Source: Parietaria judaica
Taxonomy: Eukaryota; Streptophyta; Magnoliopsida; Rosales; Urticaceae
Assembly (NCBI GenBank): GCA_954871525.1
Contig: OX940862.1
Coordinates: 37,378,232-37,442,231 of the forward strand
DNA length: 64,000 bases
Reading direction: 5' to 3'
Shown here: one piece after another, positions 53,267-64,000 of the stretch
How the letters are laid out: each line of letters begins with the position of its first letter
Position numbering within the stretch: the first letter of the stretch is position 1
The notes under the pieces: model-generated
What the model saw: only the letters and a program-made list of their open reading frames with translations
What the model was told of the DNA's origin: nothing
The model's database searches: none
Translations under genes and position numbers: made by a program

Positions 53267-56200
53267 TAATCTATATATATATATATATTAATACGTAGAG
53301 ACCAGGTTATACCTTATATGCGTACATATGATGTCAAAATAATCCAAATTCGGTACGTTTTTTATTCATTTAGGCTTTCAAGAAAGCATGGAAAGAAGCT
53401 TGTTCGTCCAAGGGTTCGGTAGTTCTTGAGACTTCCAAAAAAACCTATCATCTGAAACCGCTCAAGTTCAAGGGACCCTGCAAACCCAACAAAATTGTTG
53501 TTCGAATTTACGGAACCCTAGACGCCTCTACCAACCGGTCGGATTACAAGAGCAGGCATTGGCTCATCTTCAAAAAAGTCGACAATCTAACCATTGAAGG
53601 CGGCGGAACCCTGAATGGAAACGGACAAGTTTGGTGGAAGAACTCTTGCAAAAGAAACAAATCTCTCGTAAGTACCGTGTCTTCTTTATTACTACAAAAT
53701 CTTAGTTTCTAAAATACAAACGACACGATTACTAATTAAAAATATTAAAACAATCGAAAGTACATTAATAAATAGAACACTGTTCTAGAATAATTTTTTA
53801 GGGGAGAAAATGTCGTCTGAGAGCATACTTTAAAATAAATATGAGCTTTTAAATTTAAATAAGAAAATGACGGACGAGACCGACCGGTCCCGGCTCAGTT
53901 CCCAATTTAGTTTTATTTACAGAATTACCTATTGTACTTTTACACTTCAGATTTATTGTAACACTTTTCTAGTGTTATTTGAAGTTTTAGCTATGTTTAT
54001 TACTATATTTATTTATTTTTTTGTTTCTTTTCTTTTGAACAGTTTTTAAATTAGTAAAAAAGGGTCTCTTACCGATAAATAACTAATTAGTAATTTACAT
54101 ATAAAACGTATCTGGCCTGGTTACCGGTTTTAAAATGTGAATTTTGATCTAGTCCGCAAAACCGAATAAATAGAATCGATACCGGACCAAAAAAAAAGTC
54201 AAAAGTCTTACCTTGTGTTATACCTATAGATTTTTATTGTAGCTTGCGCGATATTTTTCTTCTTTACTGACTACTTACTGTCTCTCTGGATTTGCAGCCT
54301 TGCACGGTAGCGCCTACGGTGTGTTACTTCATTCAATATATATATACTTTTTTTAATCCTAATTACTTCTAGAGCGATATATATAATAAAATAAACATAT
54401 TCAATATGTTGAAGGCATTGACATTCCGGAGGTGTGACAATCTGAGAGTGAGAGACTTGCGAGTAAAAGACGCGCAACAATTCCATGTGGCATTCGAGAT
54501 TTGCGACAATGTCACCGTTTTGAATCTCAACGTCACTGCAGATGCGCGAAGCCCCAACACCGACGGAATCCACGTGTCTCGCACCAAACACATCTCCATC
54601 TCCGACTGCTTCATCGCCACCGGCGATGACTGCATTTCCATCGTCAATGGCTCCCACTCGGTGCGAGCAACTGACATCACATGCGGACCCGGACATGGAA
54701 TCAGGTGCTCATATTTCATATTTCTGTTTTCATGTTTTAATCTTAGATTATATGAATGTGAAAGTGTAGTGGTCTCATCATAACATAATTCATAATTGTA
54801 TCACTGATCTTTATCTTCTCATAGCTAGAATGGCCCATAAGCTTATTATAATTTATACCAAACCGCGATCACGTCCCAGAAAAACAGATCCGGGTCTTAT
54901 TTATATTATTTTTTGATAGTCGTCGGAGCCTTTGAATCAAACGATCCAACGGCTCATATCATTTGAAAAAAAATTAAATTTTTCTTTTAATTTAAAAAAG
55001 TCAAATGATAGATTTAAAAATTTATAAAAGGACTAAAAAAATCTTCTTCTTTTTTTGCAGATTCGGATTTTTTGATCTTTTGTTTTTTCTTATTGTACCT
55101 GGAAATGCCATTGCTGAATACTCGTCTTTCTCGTAGTGTACGGATTAGATTTCCGAGTACAATGTTGTTCTTGATAATTTAAATCCTAAATAGAATCCCA
55201 GTTCAGAGTACATTCCTCGCGTTGTTCTTGATATTAATCAATATGATAATGTAATAGATCTTTTTTTCTCTTTTTTTTTTTAAATAAAATAAATAGTTTC
55301 TTTTTCTCATGATATATATAGTATAGGTAGCTTGGGAGCCAAAAGCTCGAAATCCCATGTGTCAGATGTAATGATCAATAGAGCAAGGCTTTCTCGTACT
55401 ACAAATGGGCTTCGAATCAAGACTTGGCAGGTAAATATACTAGTCTCGCTAATGTTATCGGCTAATGTTATCGGTAGAAGATGGTCGGACTTGTTTTCAA
55501 TATCTGCCAAAACCCGAAAACAAATCTTTTTTCTGCTTATTAACGGAAACAATGCTGGTTTTTTCCGTTTCGTTAGAGTAACACGTCCTTTTTTTTACTA
55601 GATGTAATATTTCGATCATTCGGACACTAGAATCAAGAACCGTTGATGTCTATTTACTTGTTATCTCTTAACAAATTTGATGTCGCCTAATTTTCGAGCT
55701 TATATGCTTGTAGCCGACTTCTATATTGCATATAACATGAAAAAGAGGGTTGAAATCATCAACAACTCACATCGATTAGGGTATCAAATATTTGCAAACG
55801 GCAATGGACATACTTCTCAATTGTGAGAAGAACTACTATCATTCTGCGTATCACATTTACTTTTCATTTTGATTAATTTCTTTTTTAATTGGAAATTAAG
55901 ATTTAACCGTAACATAAAAACCCTTGCCTACCTTCGTTTTCGTTGTATCGGTATCAGCTGCATCAGAAACGCTAACAAAACTACTATATCCTAGATAAAA
56001 ACACACAAAAATAATAATTTTCGAACGCCAAATTTTATATATTAATAATGAAAATCAATTTTACAAAATAAAATTGATAAAGAAAAGGATACTGACTCCA
56101 ATTTTTCATATTAACATCACTATATGTGATACCATTTGTCTGAACGATAATAATTACTTTTTCATGAATGGTATCTAATTCTTATCAATTAATAAAACCA

Positions 56201-56744
56201 TTAGTTTTTAACTGAATATATACTTGTTTCTATTCATAATTAATCGCAGGGAGGATCGGGAAGCGCAAGCAATATAAAATTCCTGAACGTGGAGATGAAC
56301 AACGTGAAAAACCCCATCATCATCGACCAAAACTACTGCGACCAGAGAATCCCGTGCCCTAAGCAGAGCACGGCGGTGCGAGTGAGGGACGTGCTCTACC
56401 AGAACATAACCGGTACCAGCGCCTCCGAAGTAGCCGTTAAGTTCGACTGCAGCAAGAGCTTCCAATGCGAGAGAATCGTGCTTCAGGACGTTCGCATCGA
56501 GCGCTATGGTCGCATACAGAGTAAGCTCCAAGCTTTGTGCCAAAACGCTCGGGTCACGGGCATCGGAGTTGTTGCGCCACCGTGCCCCGACCCCGACGAG
56601 AAACTAAAGACCAATGAAACAGTTACGCATTGTCGCCGCCATAGTCACCAGACAAGATCTTGGGTTGAATTGCGGACTAAGTCGCCTTTTTTAAGACGTT
56701 TTACGTCTCTGCGTCTGAAAACATCCCAACTTACTCTGCCATAA
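46501..56744 (+). CDS. Single-module polygalacturonase (GH28) with membrane-anchor-like N-terminus
   Basis: Exons: 46501-46644, 47377-47484, 53374-53667, 54298-54318, 54415-54704, 55322-55430 and 56250-56744; 486 aa, all GT-AG, with internal exon lengths (294, 21, 290, 109) matching the two-module gene. GH28 motifs: NTDG 237-240, DD 260-261, GHG 282-284, RIK 317-319. Residues about 26-43 are strongly hydrophobic ([18 protein letters not shown]) behind a basic 25-residue start, more like a type II signal anchor than a cleaved signal peptide. Of two extra 5' exons, the second begins VFNTAWDS, resembling the AFNSAW start of a normal GH28 exon. The C-terminus ends in an unusual basic tail of about 45 residues. 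A 5.4-kb copia lies in intron 2 in the same direction. Enzymatic competence is plausible; expression is unknown. Confidence 0.78.
47056..47168. repeat. Imperfect inverted repeat in intron 1
   Basis: Arms around TTTTGTGTCAAACCTTTT (about 47071-47088) and AAAAAAGTTTGACACAAAA (about 47140-47158) are reverse complements with few mismatches, separated by about 50 bp. It may be a small MITE remnant; no TSD was established. Confidence 0.4.
47493..47926 (+). repeat. 5' LTR of the intronic copia
   Basis: 434 bp, with a candidate TATA box (CTATATAAAC, about 47642-47651) for element transcription. Confidence 0.92.
48058..52474 (+). pseudogene. Copia gag-pol, one frameshift near 51812
   Basis: The frame from ATG 48058 runs to 51945 and contains gag (DUF4219/UBN2-like), a CCHC knuckle ([14 protein letters not shown]), protease ([11 protein letters not shown], Asn for the usual Ser after Asp), integrase ([26 protein letters not shown]) and reverse transcriptase with YVDD at residues 1139-1142. 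Just after RPDIS near 51812 the frame is shifted, consistent with loss of two bases. RNase H continues in another frame to 52474 ([28 protein letters not shown]). The C-terminal end therefore cannot be made as one protein in this copy; a sequencing error at this point is the alternative. Confidence 0.88.
52442..52875 (+). repeat. 3' LTR of the intronic copia
   Basis: 434 bp, partner of 47493-47926. The last codons of the shifted RNase H frame read into it. Confidence 0.92.
52881..53373. repeat. Rest of intron 2 with (AT)n and (AC)n(AT)n microsatellites
   Basis: AT runs near 52928-52953 and an AC-to-AT compound run near 53221-53267 lie between the copia and exon 3. Nothing else is recognised. 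Confidence 0.6.
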
Positions 56745-56974
56745 TGATTGGATAATCAGTCATTAAAAAAATGAAAATATCAAAGAAAGTTTTTGGTTTG
56801 TATGCTTCTAAAAGTGATTGAATCGGTAACTTAGTTTGTTTAGCCTAGTGATAAATTCACTATAAGACTCTTTCAGAAGTCTTAAGTTCAATTTCTTTTA
56901 GACGCACTAATTTTATAGATGTGTAATTTCGGTCAAAAGTGCTTGCAGTCAATAGTATTGTTTGTTCTTACAGT
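56745..56974. other. 3' flank of the single-module polygalacturonase
   Basis: Short AT-rich stretch between the stop codon and the hAT-like element; it presumably contains the 3' UTR. Confidence 0.5.
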
Positions 56975-56982
56975 GTAAATAT

Positions 56983-57720
56983 TAGGGGTGAAAATTCTGT
57001 AACCGTTTCTCGGTATCGTCTCGGTTTCAGTATCGATCCCAGATCGGTTTATAAAAAAAACTGATAAATTTAACTTAAAACCGATAACCAATACTTATCG
57101 GTTATCGGTTTCCGATACCGATACCAACACCGATAGCCAAATTTCTCGAATATCGGTATCGGTTTTGGTTGTGAACTACATGTCGTTTTAGAGTGTACTA
57201 CATTCATTTTTCTAAGCAAATTAGGGCACTTTCTGTGATACCTCACTCTCCCACCCTCCCTCATTTCGGAGTCCGAAGTTCGGACATGGTAACTTGTTTG
57301 ATGAAAAAAGAAATGACATGGTTTAATTGTGTTTGATATTTTTATGTATTAGACATGAACTTTTATACTTCGGAGTTCGAAATTCGAACATGGTAGTTTG
57401 TTTGATGAAAAAAGAAATGACATGGTTTATTTATGTTTTGATATTTTTTATGTATTAATTAGACATGAATTTTTATACTTCAGAGTCCGAGGTTCGGACA
57501 TGGTATAGTTTGTATTATTTTTGGATTTTGCCCCGGATTATTCCCGATTTATGTCTAGGTTTATTTATCGGTTTTCTTTTATTTTTTCTCGGTATCGGTT
57601 TGATAAAAAAACCAAGAAATATTAGAACCGATACCAATACCAAAAAAAAATATCTCGATTATTCAATACCAATACCAAAAAAAGCTAATTTACCGATTAT
57701 CGGTACCGGTTTCACCCCTA
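56983..57720. mobile_element. hAT-like non-autonomous DNA transposon, 738 bp
   Basis: Ends TAGGGGTGAAA and TTTCACCCCTA form an 11-bp inverted repeat, and a perfect 8-bp TSD, GTAAATAT, flanks it at 56975-56982 and 57721-57728. The 8-bp TSD and TAGGGGTG terminus are typical of hAT elements. Subterminal regions are rich in CGGTATCGG-type repeats in both orientations. No transposase frame is present. Confidence 0.85.
57267..57500. repeat. Tandem repeat inside the hAT-like element
   Basis: Two complete units and one partial unit, about 104-109 bp each, start CGGAGTCCGAAGTTCGGACATGG or close variants and include TTTGATGAAAAAAGAAATGAC. Each unit starts with a small palindrome (TCCGAAGTTCGGA). Confidence 0.75.
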
Positions 57721-57728
57721 GTAAATAT

Positions 57729-58687
57729 ATCTTCTAATGCAAGTACATGTAATCTTGACTAATAATACTACTCCAATAAAATAAAATAAAAAGTGATCGA
57801 ATCGGACAATCGGTGTATATGAATAGTGTTAAGTCTTCATACATACCTACATAGATTAATTAGGAAATAAATTAGAAAAGTGACAGAAGATAAATAAATG
57901 AAGTTACAAAAAATTTCTAACTTAAAAGACTGCTTTTTTTGTTTATTTGCTAGCTTAATGTTGATACTAGTTAAAAAGATAGACATTCGATGTTTTATAC
58001 TTTTATTTTTATTTTTCGTAAATACATACCATCAATTTTTAACAATAACTAAAAGACATAAATTGGCCCAAGGTTGTGTTTTTTTTTTGTTTTTTTGAAG
58101 ATTAAAACGTTTAAATCTTAATGCAGATGTGAATATTGAGATGTTAGGTCTTTATTTGAAGTGACTAAAAATTAAGTCTCTTTGTTTTTTTAGATCTGAA
58201 TGCATTTAAAAAACATTTTTTTATTTAAAATTACTAATAAAAATTTTAATGAATGAATAGGTATATAATATTAAGAAAAATAATTAATTGATTATTTAAA
58301 GGTATAATTTGATAAATTATAATAAAATTGTGCACTAAAATATCAAATATAATTCATCAAAAGATATTGATATCAATTAGTAAACGGCTTTATTTCAATT
58401 ACAATTTTCTTTGTAAAACTAAGTAGTCCATTAGTATATAATATTTCAAACATCAATGGTTCATTCTTCTCTACATTAAGCATTTATCAAACATCAATTG
58501 TTCCGCTAGTAAAATTTCATGAATTGTCCATCTTCAACTCTTCAACAATGACAAAAAATGTAAGACCAAAACAAAACAAAAATGTTGAAATCCAATGCCA
58601 CATCACATCTGCAGTACGACATACTAGGACGGTTTTCCCTTTGTAAATTGTAATACATGTACACACAAGAGCAGCCGACTTCATTAC
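57729..58687. other. AT-rich intergenic DNA
   Basis: No gene, RNA or repeat that I can support. Short ORFs here are low-complexity and follow the base composition. Confidence 0.5.
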
Positions 58688-59018
58688 CCCAGCTCGCGGG
58701 GTTAGGTTGTCTCGGAAGTCGAGTCCGATTGCCTCCGTGCAACCCGACTTGTCAATGACAATCAACTAAATAGTCTTCAAGGACCAATCATCGCGAGTAT
58801 TGACATGTTGTTAAGATCGGTAGGCTCCAATGGCGGGTGCCGTTGGACTCCTAGGTCTTGTAACGGGGTGGCCAATTGTCTCGCTAAGACCCGATTTTCT
58901 GTTTTACTTTCGGATTTTTCGTCGGACGTTTGTCCTTCTTGGCTCGTAAACTCTGTTAATTAATAGGGATTTACTCCCCTGATATATTGAAGAGCTATTG
59001 TTTCCTCAAAAAAAAACA
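58688..59018 (+). mobile_element. 5'-truncated LINE fragment, RNase H end with A-tail
   Basis: Codons 58715-58963 encode a piece of a plant LINE-type RNase H: EVESDCLRATRLVNDNQ, then CNGVANCLAKTRFSV and SSDVCPSWLVNSVN before the stop. A short A-run (59008-59016) closes it. ACTTCATTACCCC before the fragment and ACTTCATTGCCCAC after it look like a slightly mutated target-site duplication, as expected of a truncated LINE insertion. Confidence 0.6.
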
Positions 59019-59277
59019 AGCGACTAACTTCATTGCCCACACCTAAAAGAGTTATTATAATCAGCTTATCTTCCTCCCTCGTCGACAACGAATCCCTCCG
59101 CTTCAACAACGGTGATTTCATTGTTACAAAAGCACCAATTTCCAAATAGATAAATGCCCAAACAAAAGCCCTAAAAATCTTAGCATATTAATGTGGCTAT
59201 TCATTATAATTTCTCTAAAAAGAAAGATTTAGTGAAGATTTTCTTTCTTAGGAGAGTGCAGACAGCAAAAAAGCTCT

Positions 59278-59747
59278 CTAATGGCGTCCATCTTCCATTT
59301 TTTGCTTTTTGACTTCCGGTGATTGTTGGTGATCTGGGGTCTGGGGACCCTTCGGAGTCGGGGGCCCTAGGATGTCTTCGCCTTGCCAGCAATTCGGCCC
59401 CGTCAATGAGTCGTGAACGTGGCGGAGTAAGAGCAGGATAGCGAGTGCACTGAACGGGTTGGCATAGGTGTCACCCCCGTTCTCCTCGAAGGCGGACTGA
59501 AGCCGCCCCACGAGTGCGCCGAGGCCATAATAGGCCTGGCCCATGGGGCACCGGCACGTGGGGGGCTGCGGCGGGGCCCGTAGGAGGGGCACCACGCGGC
59601 GTGCAGCTCCGTCTTCCCGATGTGCTCCATCAGGAACTCCAGCACATCGTGGGCCCCGCTGCACTCGGCCGGCGCCAACAGGGGCCGGTGGTTATCTAGG
59701 TACTGCTCAAAGGTGGTCCAGGCCCGCTGCTTCTCCAGTGCGAGCAC
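59278..59747 (-). pseudogene. ALOG-domain (LSH1/G1 family) gene, frameshifted and lacking a start
   Basis: ALOG proteins are plant nuclear regulators of organ and meristem development. Two minus-strand frames together cover the domain. The upstream one (59747 downward) reads [20 protein letters not shown], then [11 protein letters not shown] and [11 protein letters not shown]; the downstream one reads [20 protein letters not shown], then [20 protein letters not shown] and a KKQK basic tail, with a stop at 59278. They join by a one-base shift near 59575-59585, in a G/C-rich run. Upstream, the first frame has no ATG before a stop near 59820. A sequencing error could explain the shift but not the missing start. 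The region is far more GC-rich than its surroundings, as is common for this family. Confidence 0.7.
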
Positions 59748-60286
59748 GGTGGCGACACCGGTGACTCCCGCACCTCGAAGAAGCCACGGTGAAGGCTGTT
59801 TACGGATCTGTCCGGTCCTTCAACACCGACCCATCGGCGGCGGCCGAGCAACGCGGCGGACGAGAAACTGGCGGCGGATCATGAGATATTGGCGGCGGCG
59901 GCGGCAGCGGCGGAGGCGGCGTCCGTCGAAGAAAGTGAGAGAAACCGATTTGGGAATTATTTGATTCTGTGTGAGAATGTGATCGAACTTGTGTTCATAT
60001 AAATAAATAGAGTGAGAAAGAGAGAATCATATTTTAAATATTTGCAAATAAAAGTTAGGGTTCATAGAGTATTATGTTACCAATAAAATTTTAAATATAT
60101 ATAATAGGGAAAAAATCTAACTATCTTACGAGTAAATAGAAGAGTTGTTTTATATTCTTTTAATTCTATTTGTAAAAAATTATTATATAATATAAAAAAA
60201 ATTGAACGTAAATATATATGTCATGCATCGATCTAGGACGTATAGAAAATACTAATAAATCTATCTATAAGTTTGTTATAATTCAA

Positions 60287-60288
<2 letters not shown>

Positions 60289-60352
<64 letters not shown>
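60289..60352. repeat. (AT)n microsatellite, 32 units
   Basis: Counterpart of 472-519, eight units longer. Confidence 0.9.
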
Positions 60353-60354
<2 letters not shown>

Positions 60355-60493
60355 TAAGCCAATTAAAGATAATAAAATGATTATGCAATATCTGAGTATC
60401 CAAATTAAAGATAGTAATTACATTCCACAAACCATTATATAAGCATTGAAGTAGTAACCAGTTTCTCTCACTGATCTCTAGCTGTACTACGCC

Positions 60494-61586
60494 ATGGCTT
60501 CGACGTCGCTGTGGATAAGCTTCCTTCTCATCCTTCTTGCTTCCTTCAGCGTCAGCTCCGCCAGACACTACGGCGGCTTGACACGTGGCACCACGCAGTA
60601 CGATCGTGGTGGTCATGGGCAGTTCGTGTCTAGGGTTTCCAGTTCTTCAAGAACCGTTCTTAGCGTTGACAATTTCGGAGCTCAAGGAAACGGCACAGAC
60701 GACACTGACGTAAGTATATATATATACATGTAAATGTGATCGATGGATCGAGTCGTTAATAAATAGTTTGATCTTTGGTGTTCTTTAGTTATCATCGCAA
60801 CTTTCGTTAGGAGTGTGAATATATAGATAGTGTGAATATATAGATAGGAGTAATTATTTATTTTTTACAGAAAATTAAAATAATTCCTGCTTTTGCATCA
60901 TATTAATACACATACAAGATTGATTAGACTAAAAAATTGTGGGTTGATATATATATTTCCAATTTATTCAAAAAATTATAAATGTATATGTATATATATA
61001 TATACATTCTAAATATCTAAAGATAAATTAATTGTACGTGTACTTTGTATAGGCTTTTAACAGTGCATGGAAAGCAGCCTGTTCGACGACGGGTTCAGTT
61101 GTTCTTCGGGTTCCCAAAAGAAATTATCTTGTGAAACCCGTCAATTTTGCTGGTCCCTGCAAAGCCCACAAAATCAGTGTGCGAATTTCGGGAACCATAG
61201 ACGCCTCCACCCAACGGTCGGATTACACCGACAGGCGTTGGCTCAGCTTCGAAAGCGTCAACCGTCTTACCGTCGAGGGCGGCGGAATCTTAAACGGCAA
61301 CGGAAAAACGTGGTGGAAACAATCTTGCAAGATTAAAAAATCTTCTGTAAGCGTTACTATCTTCTTATCACTTTATAAACATTGTTCGCAACACAAACAT
61401 GTCACGACAACTTGTTAATAAGAATTGAAATCGGGATCGGAATACCGCTACCCGAAATCGGAATAAAAACTAAACCACTCCTTGTTAACATAGTGTCATA
61501 GTCTAACGCTCTTTCCTTGTCTATTTGCTTTTGCAGCCTTGCAGCACTGGAATGCCTACGGTGTGTCATCTTATACCTTCATCCAT

Positions 61587-61635
<49 letters not shown>

Positions 61636-64000
61636 GGAATGGTGTATAATTATATGTTTGATTGATCTGTGCAGGCATTGTCATTCCATGGATGCGAGCA
61701 TCTGAGAGTGAGACACTTGCACGTAAAAGACTCCATGCAAATGCAAGTGGCTTTCCAGTATTGCCGCAACGTGACAGCTTCGGATCTGAGAGTCACGGCC
61801 GACGGGCACAGCCCCAACACCGACGGGATCCACATCACTCACACCCAAGGCATCTCTATCTCCGACAGCTTTATCGCCACCGGCGACGACTGCATCTCCA
61901 TCGTTAGTGGCACCCAAACAGTACGTGCCACCAACATCACGTGCGGGCCCGGCCACGGAATCAGGTACCCGCAAGTTTTGCATGTTTTAGTAATCTTAAT
62001 TTTTTATTTTTATTCTTTTATTTTAATACATGTTTCGTTTTCGACGCCGTGTAGTATTGGTAGCCTCGGATCGAAAAACTCTGAAGCCCACGTCTCAGAT
62101 GTCATCGTCGACGGAGCCAAGCTTTCTCGCACCACCAACGGACTTCGAATCAAGACATGGCAGGTAAAGCTAGAGTTGCTAATATAAAGATATTTTATTA
62201 TGATAATTACATGTCTAATATAAAGATATTTATTCACCAGATAATAATTTAGTCATTTTAATTAAAATCGAGAGTATTATTTAATTGAAGTTCTTAATTC
62301 ATCGAGCCTTCATTTAACGAGGTTCTACTGTATTTGATTCCCTTTTCGGCTATTTTTATCCTTTGAAAATTTACGGTTTGCATCAAGTGCGTGTAAACCC
62401 ATTATGGTGAACTAGTGTTTTAATTCCTTTTTATTAATTGCAGGGAGGATCTGGAAATGTGAGCAGTATCAAGTTCATGAACGTGGAGATGGACAACGTG
62501 AAAAACCCCATCATCATTGACCAAAACTACTGCTTTCCGAGGAATTCGTGCTCTAAGCAGAACTCGGCGGTTCAAGTGAGCGACGTGCTGTATCGGAACA
62601 TTACCGGGACCAGCGCTACGGATGTCGCCATCAAGTTCGACTGCAGCGACAACTTCCAATGCGAGAAGATTGTACTCCAAGACGTTCACATTCAACGCTA
62701 CGGCAGCCAAAGCAAAAATCCGGAAGCGTCGTGCCAAAACGTTCAACTGACTGGTATCGGAGTTGTTACACCGCTATGCCCCAACTCGGGCACAAAGCGT
62801 GACACCAGTGCACCGCCACCGCCCAAGCCAAAGCGTGACACCCCCGCACCGCCACCGCCCAAGCCAAAGCGTGATACCCCCGCACCGCCACCGCCCAAGC
62901 CAAAGAGTGACACGCGCCCTCCGCCGCCGCCGAAGCCAAAGACCAATCCACCTTCTCAGCACCACGGCCAAAGCCATAGACCGATCCGTCGTCTTAGCGT
63001 TGCTGATTTCGGAGCAAAAGGAAACGGCGCCGACGACACTGACGTAAGTATATCGAATGCCTCGGAATAATAATTACGATTAACATGTGATCGATTCGTC
63101 AATAATTGGTTTGATCTTTAGATTTTCTTGAGTGATTCCTAATATTGTCACCCAGATCTAAAGGTTATTAATTTATATATTTCTAAACTAGAGATAAATT
63201 TGAATGTGTAGGCTTTTAACAGTGCATGGGAAGCAGCGTGCTCGTCGACTCGTTCGGTTATTCTTTCGGTTCCCAAAAATAATTATATTGTAAAACCCGT
63301 CAATTTTGACGGTCCTTGCAAAGCTCGCAAAATCATTGTTCGAATTTTGGGAACCATAGAGGCCTCCACTCACCGGTCAGATTATGGCGTCAACCGTTGG
63401 CTCAGCTTCGACCGTGTTGACAATCTGACCGTCGAGGGTCGTGGAACCCTAAACGGCAACGGACACGTGTGGTGGGAACAGTCTTGCAAGAGAAACAAAT
63501 CTTCGGTAAGCTTTACTTTCCTCTTTATCACTTTATAAAACATTGTCAGCGACACAAAAACACTTAGGTAAAATCCGTTTTGTTGTAGCCAGTTTACGTT
63601 CAAAACCGGTCAAATAAATCACCAGTTTATAAAGATAAATAATATTATAAAATCGGGTCTGTTAAGGACCGGTTTTCATTCGTGAAAACTGATCTCATTT
63701 GTAGTTCCCGAAACCAGACTGGTTAAAAGCAAATTTTGTATCCCAAAATATCAGTCTTTAAACCGGAACCGGACTATTGAATGTTGATAGCTTGGCTAAC
63801 TCATTATTCCTTGTCTGTTTGTTTGCAGCCTTGCACGGAAGCGCCTAGGGTATGTCATCTTCTACTTTGATCCACATATTTTAATATATTTTATTTGTTA
63901 GCCGCATAAAATACCCAATTTTTTTTATTTTGTAATGACATAAACCCTATTTTTATTTTCATGGACAAAATTCGTAATGTTTACTATTTTAGTTCTCCCC
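60494..64000 (+). CDS. Two-module polygalacturonase, second gene copy (cut by window end)
   Basis: Same predicted product as the gene at 661, secreted GH28-linker-GH28. Visible exons: 60494-60709, 61053-61346, 61537-61560, 61675-61964, 62055-62163, 62444-63043, 63212-63505 and 63829-63849; the window ends in intron 8. No amino-acid difference from the first copy was seen, including the signal peptide, all module 1 motifs and the four linker repeats. The end of module 2 is outside the window, so it is unknown whether this copy also carries the premature stop or keeps the His-rich tail. Confidence 0.85.

Larger units (their letters stand above)
59818..64000. repeat. Second copy of window bases 1-4165
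   Basis: Base-for-base match to 1-4165, apart from AT-run lengths (+16 and +2 bp) and at least one substitution (A near 3726, C in the copy at about 63561). The copy includes the upstream GC-rich region, the promoter and the first eight exons of the two-module polygalacturonase. Introns match as well as exons, so the duplication is very recent or is an assembly artefact. Confidence 0.95.

Overview
The window is nuclear DNA of a land plant, very probably a eudicot; the species cannot be named from the sequence. Genes have short GT-AG introns, intergenic DNA is AT-rich, and about 45 of the 64 kb is transposable elements typical of plants (Ty3/gypsy Tat lineage, Ty1/copia, MULE, hAT and LINE remnants).

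Host genes: (1) 661-5236 (+), a polygalacturonase with two complete GH28 modules in one reading frame, joined by a Pro-rich linker of four 12-residue repeats; the second module has lost its C-terminal tail to a CAA-to-TAA change. (2) 5606-18883 (-), the 3' five exons of an unrecognised gene with a thioredoxin-fold-like C-terminus, split by a 12.1-kb Ty3/gypsy element sitting 6 nt inside an intron. (3) 46501-56744 (+), a single-module GH28 gene with a membrane-anchor-like N-terminus and a 5.4-kb copia element in intron 2. (4) 59278-59747 (-), a frameshifted ALOG (LSH1/G1) domain pseudogene. (5) 60494-64000 (+), a nearly identical second copy of gene 1, cut by the window end. Sequence 1-4165 is repeated at 59818-64000; the differences seen by eye are two AT-microsatellite length changes and one substitution. 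The locus is therefore a polygalacturonase cluster of the ADPG/QRT2-like type (cell separation, pectin cleavage) enlarged by duplication and gene fusion.

Mobile elements in order: gypsy/Tat 6294-18398 (gag-pro and pol on the minus strand divided by an in-frame TAG in a tobamovirus-like readthrough context, plus a spliced antisense ORF with its own TATA box); a non-autonomous copia 20758-28959; a tandem copia array 29674-43911 with four LTRs and three full-length 1480-codon ORFs inside one target-site duplication; a MULE-type foldback 44214-45753 with 9-bp TSD; a copia 47493-52875 inside the polygalacturonase intron, with one frameshift; a hAT-like element 56983-57720 with 8-bp TSD; and a 5'-truncated LINE piece near 58688-59018.

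The observations I rate highest are the double-GH28 fusion gene, the head-to-tail copia array with three intact ORFs, and the TAG-CAA-TTA recoding site between gag-pro and pol of the gypsy element. Exon boundaries were set by hand from splice sites, conserved phase and comparison of the three GH28 copies; no database search was possible.
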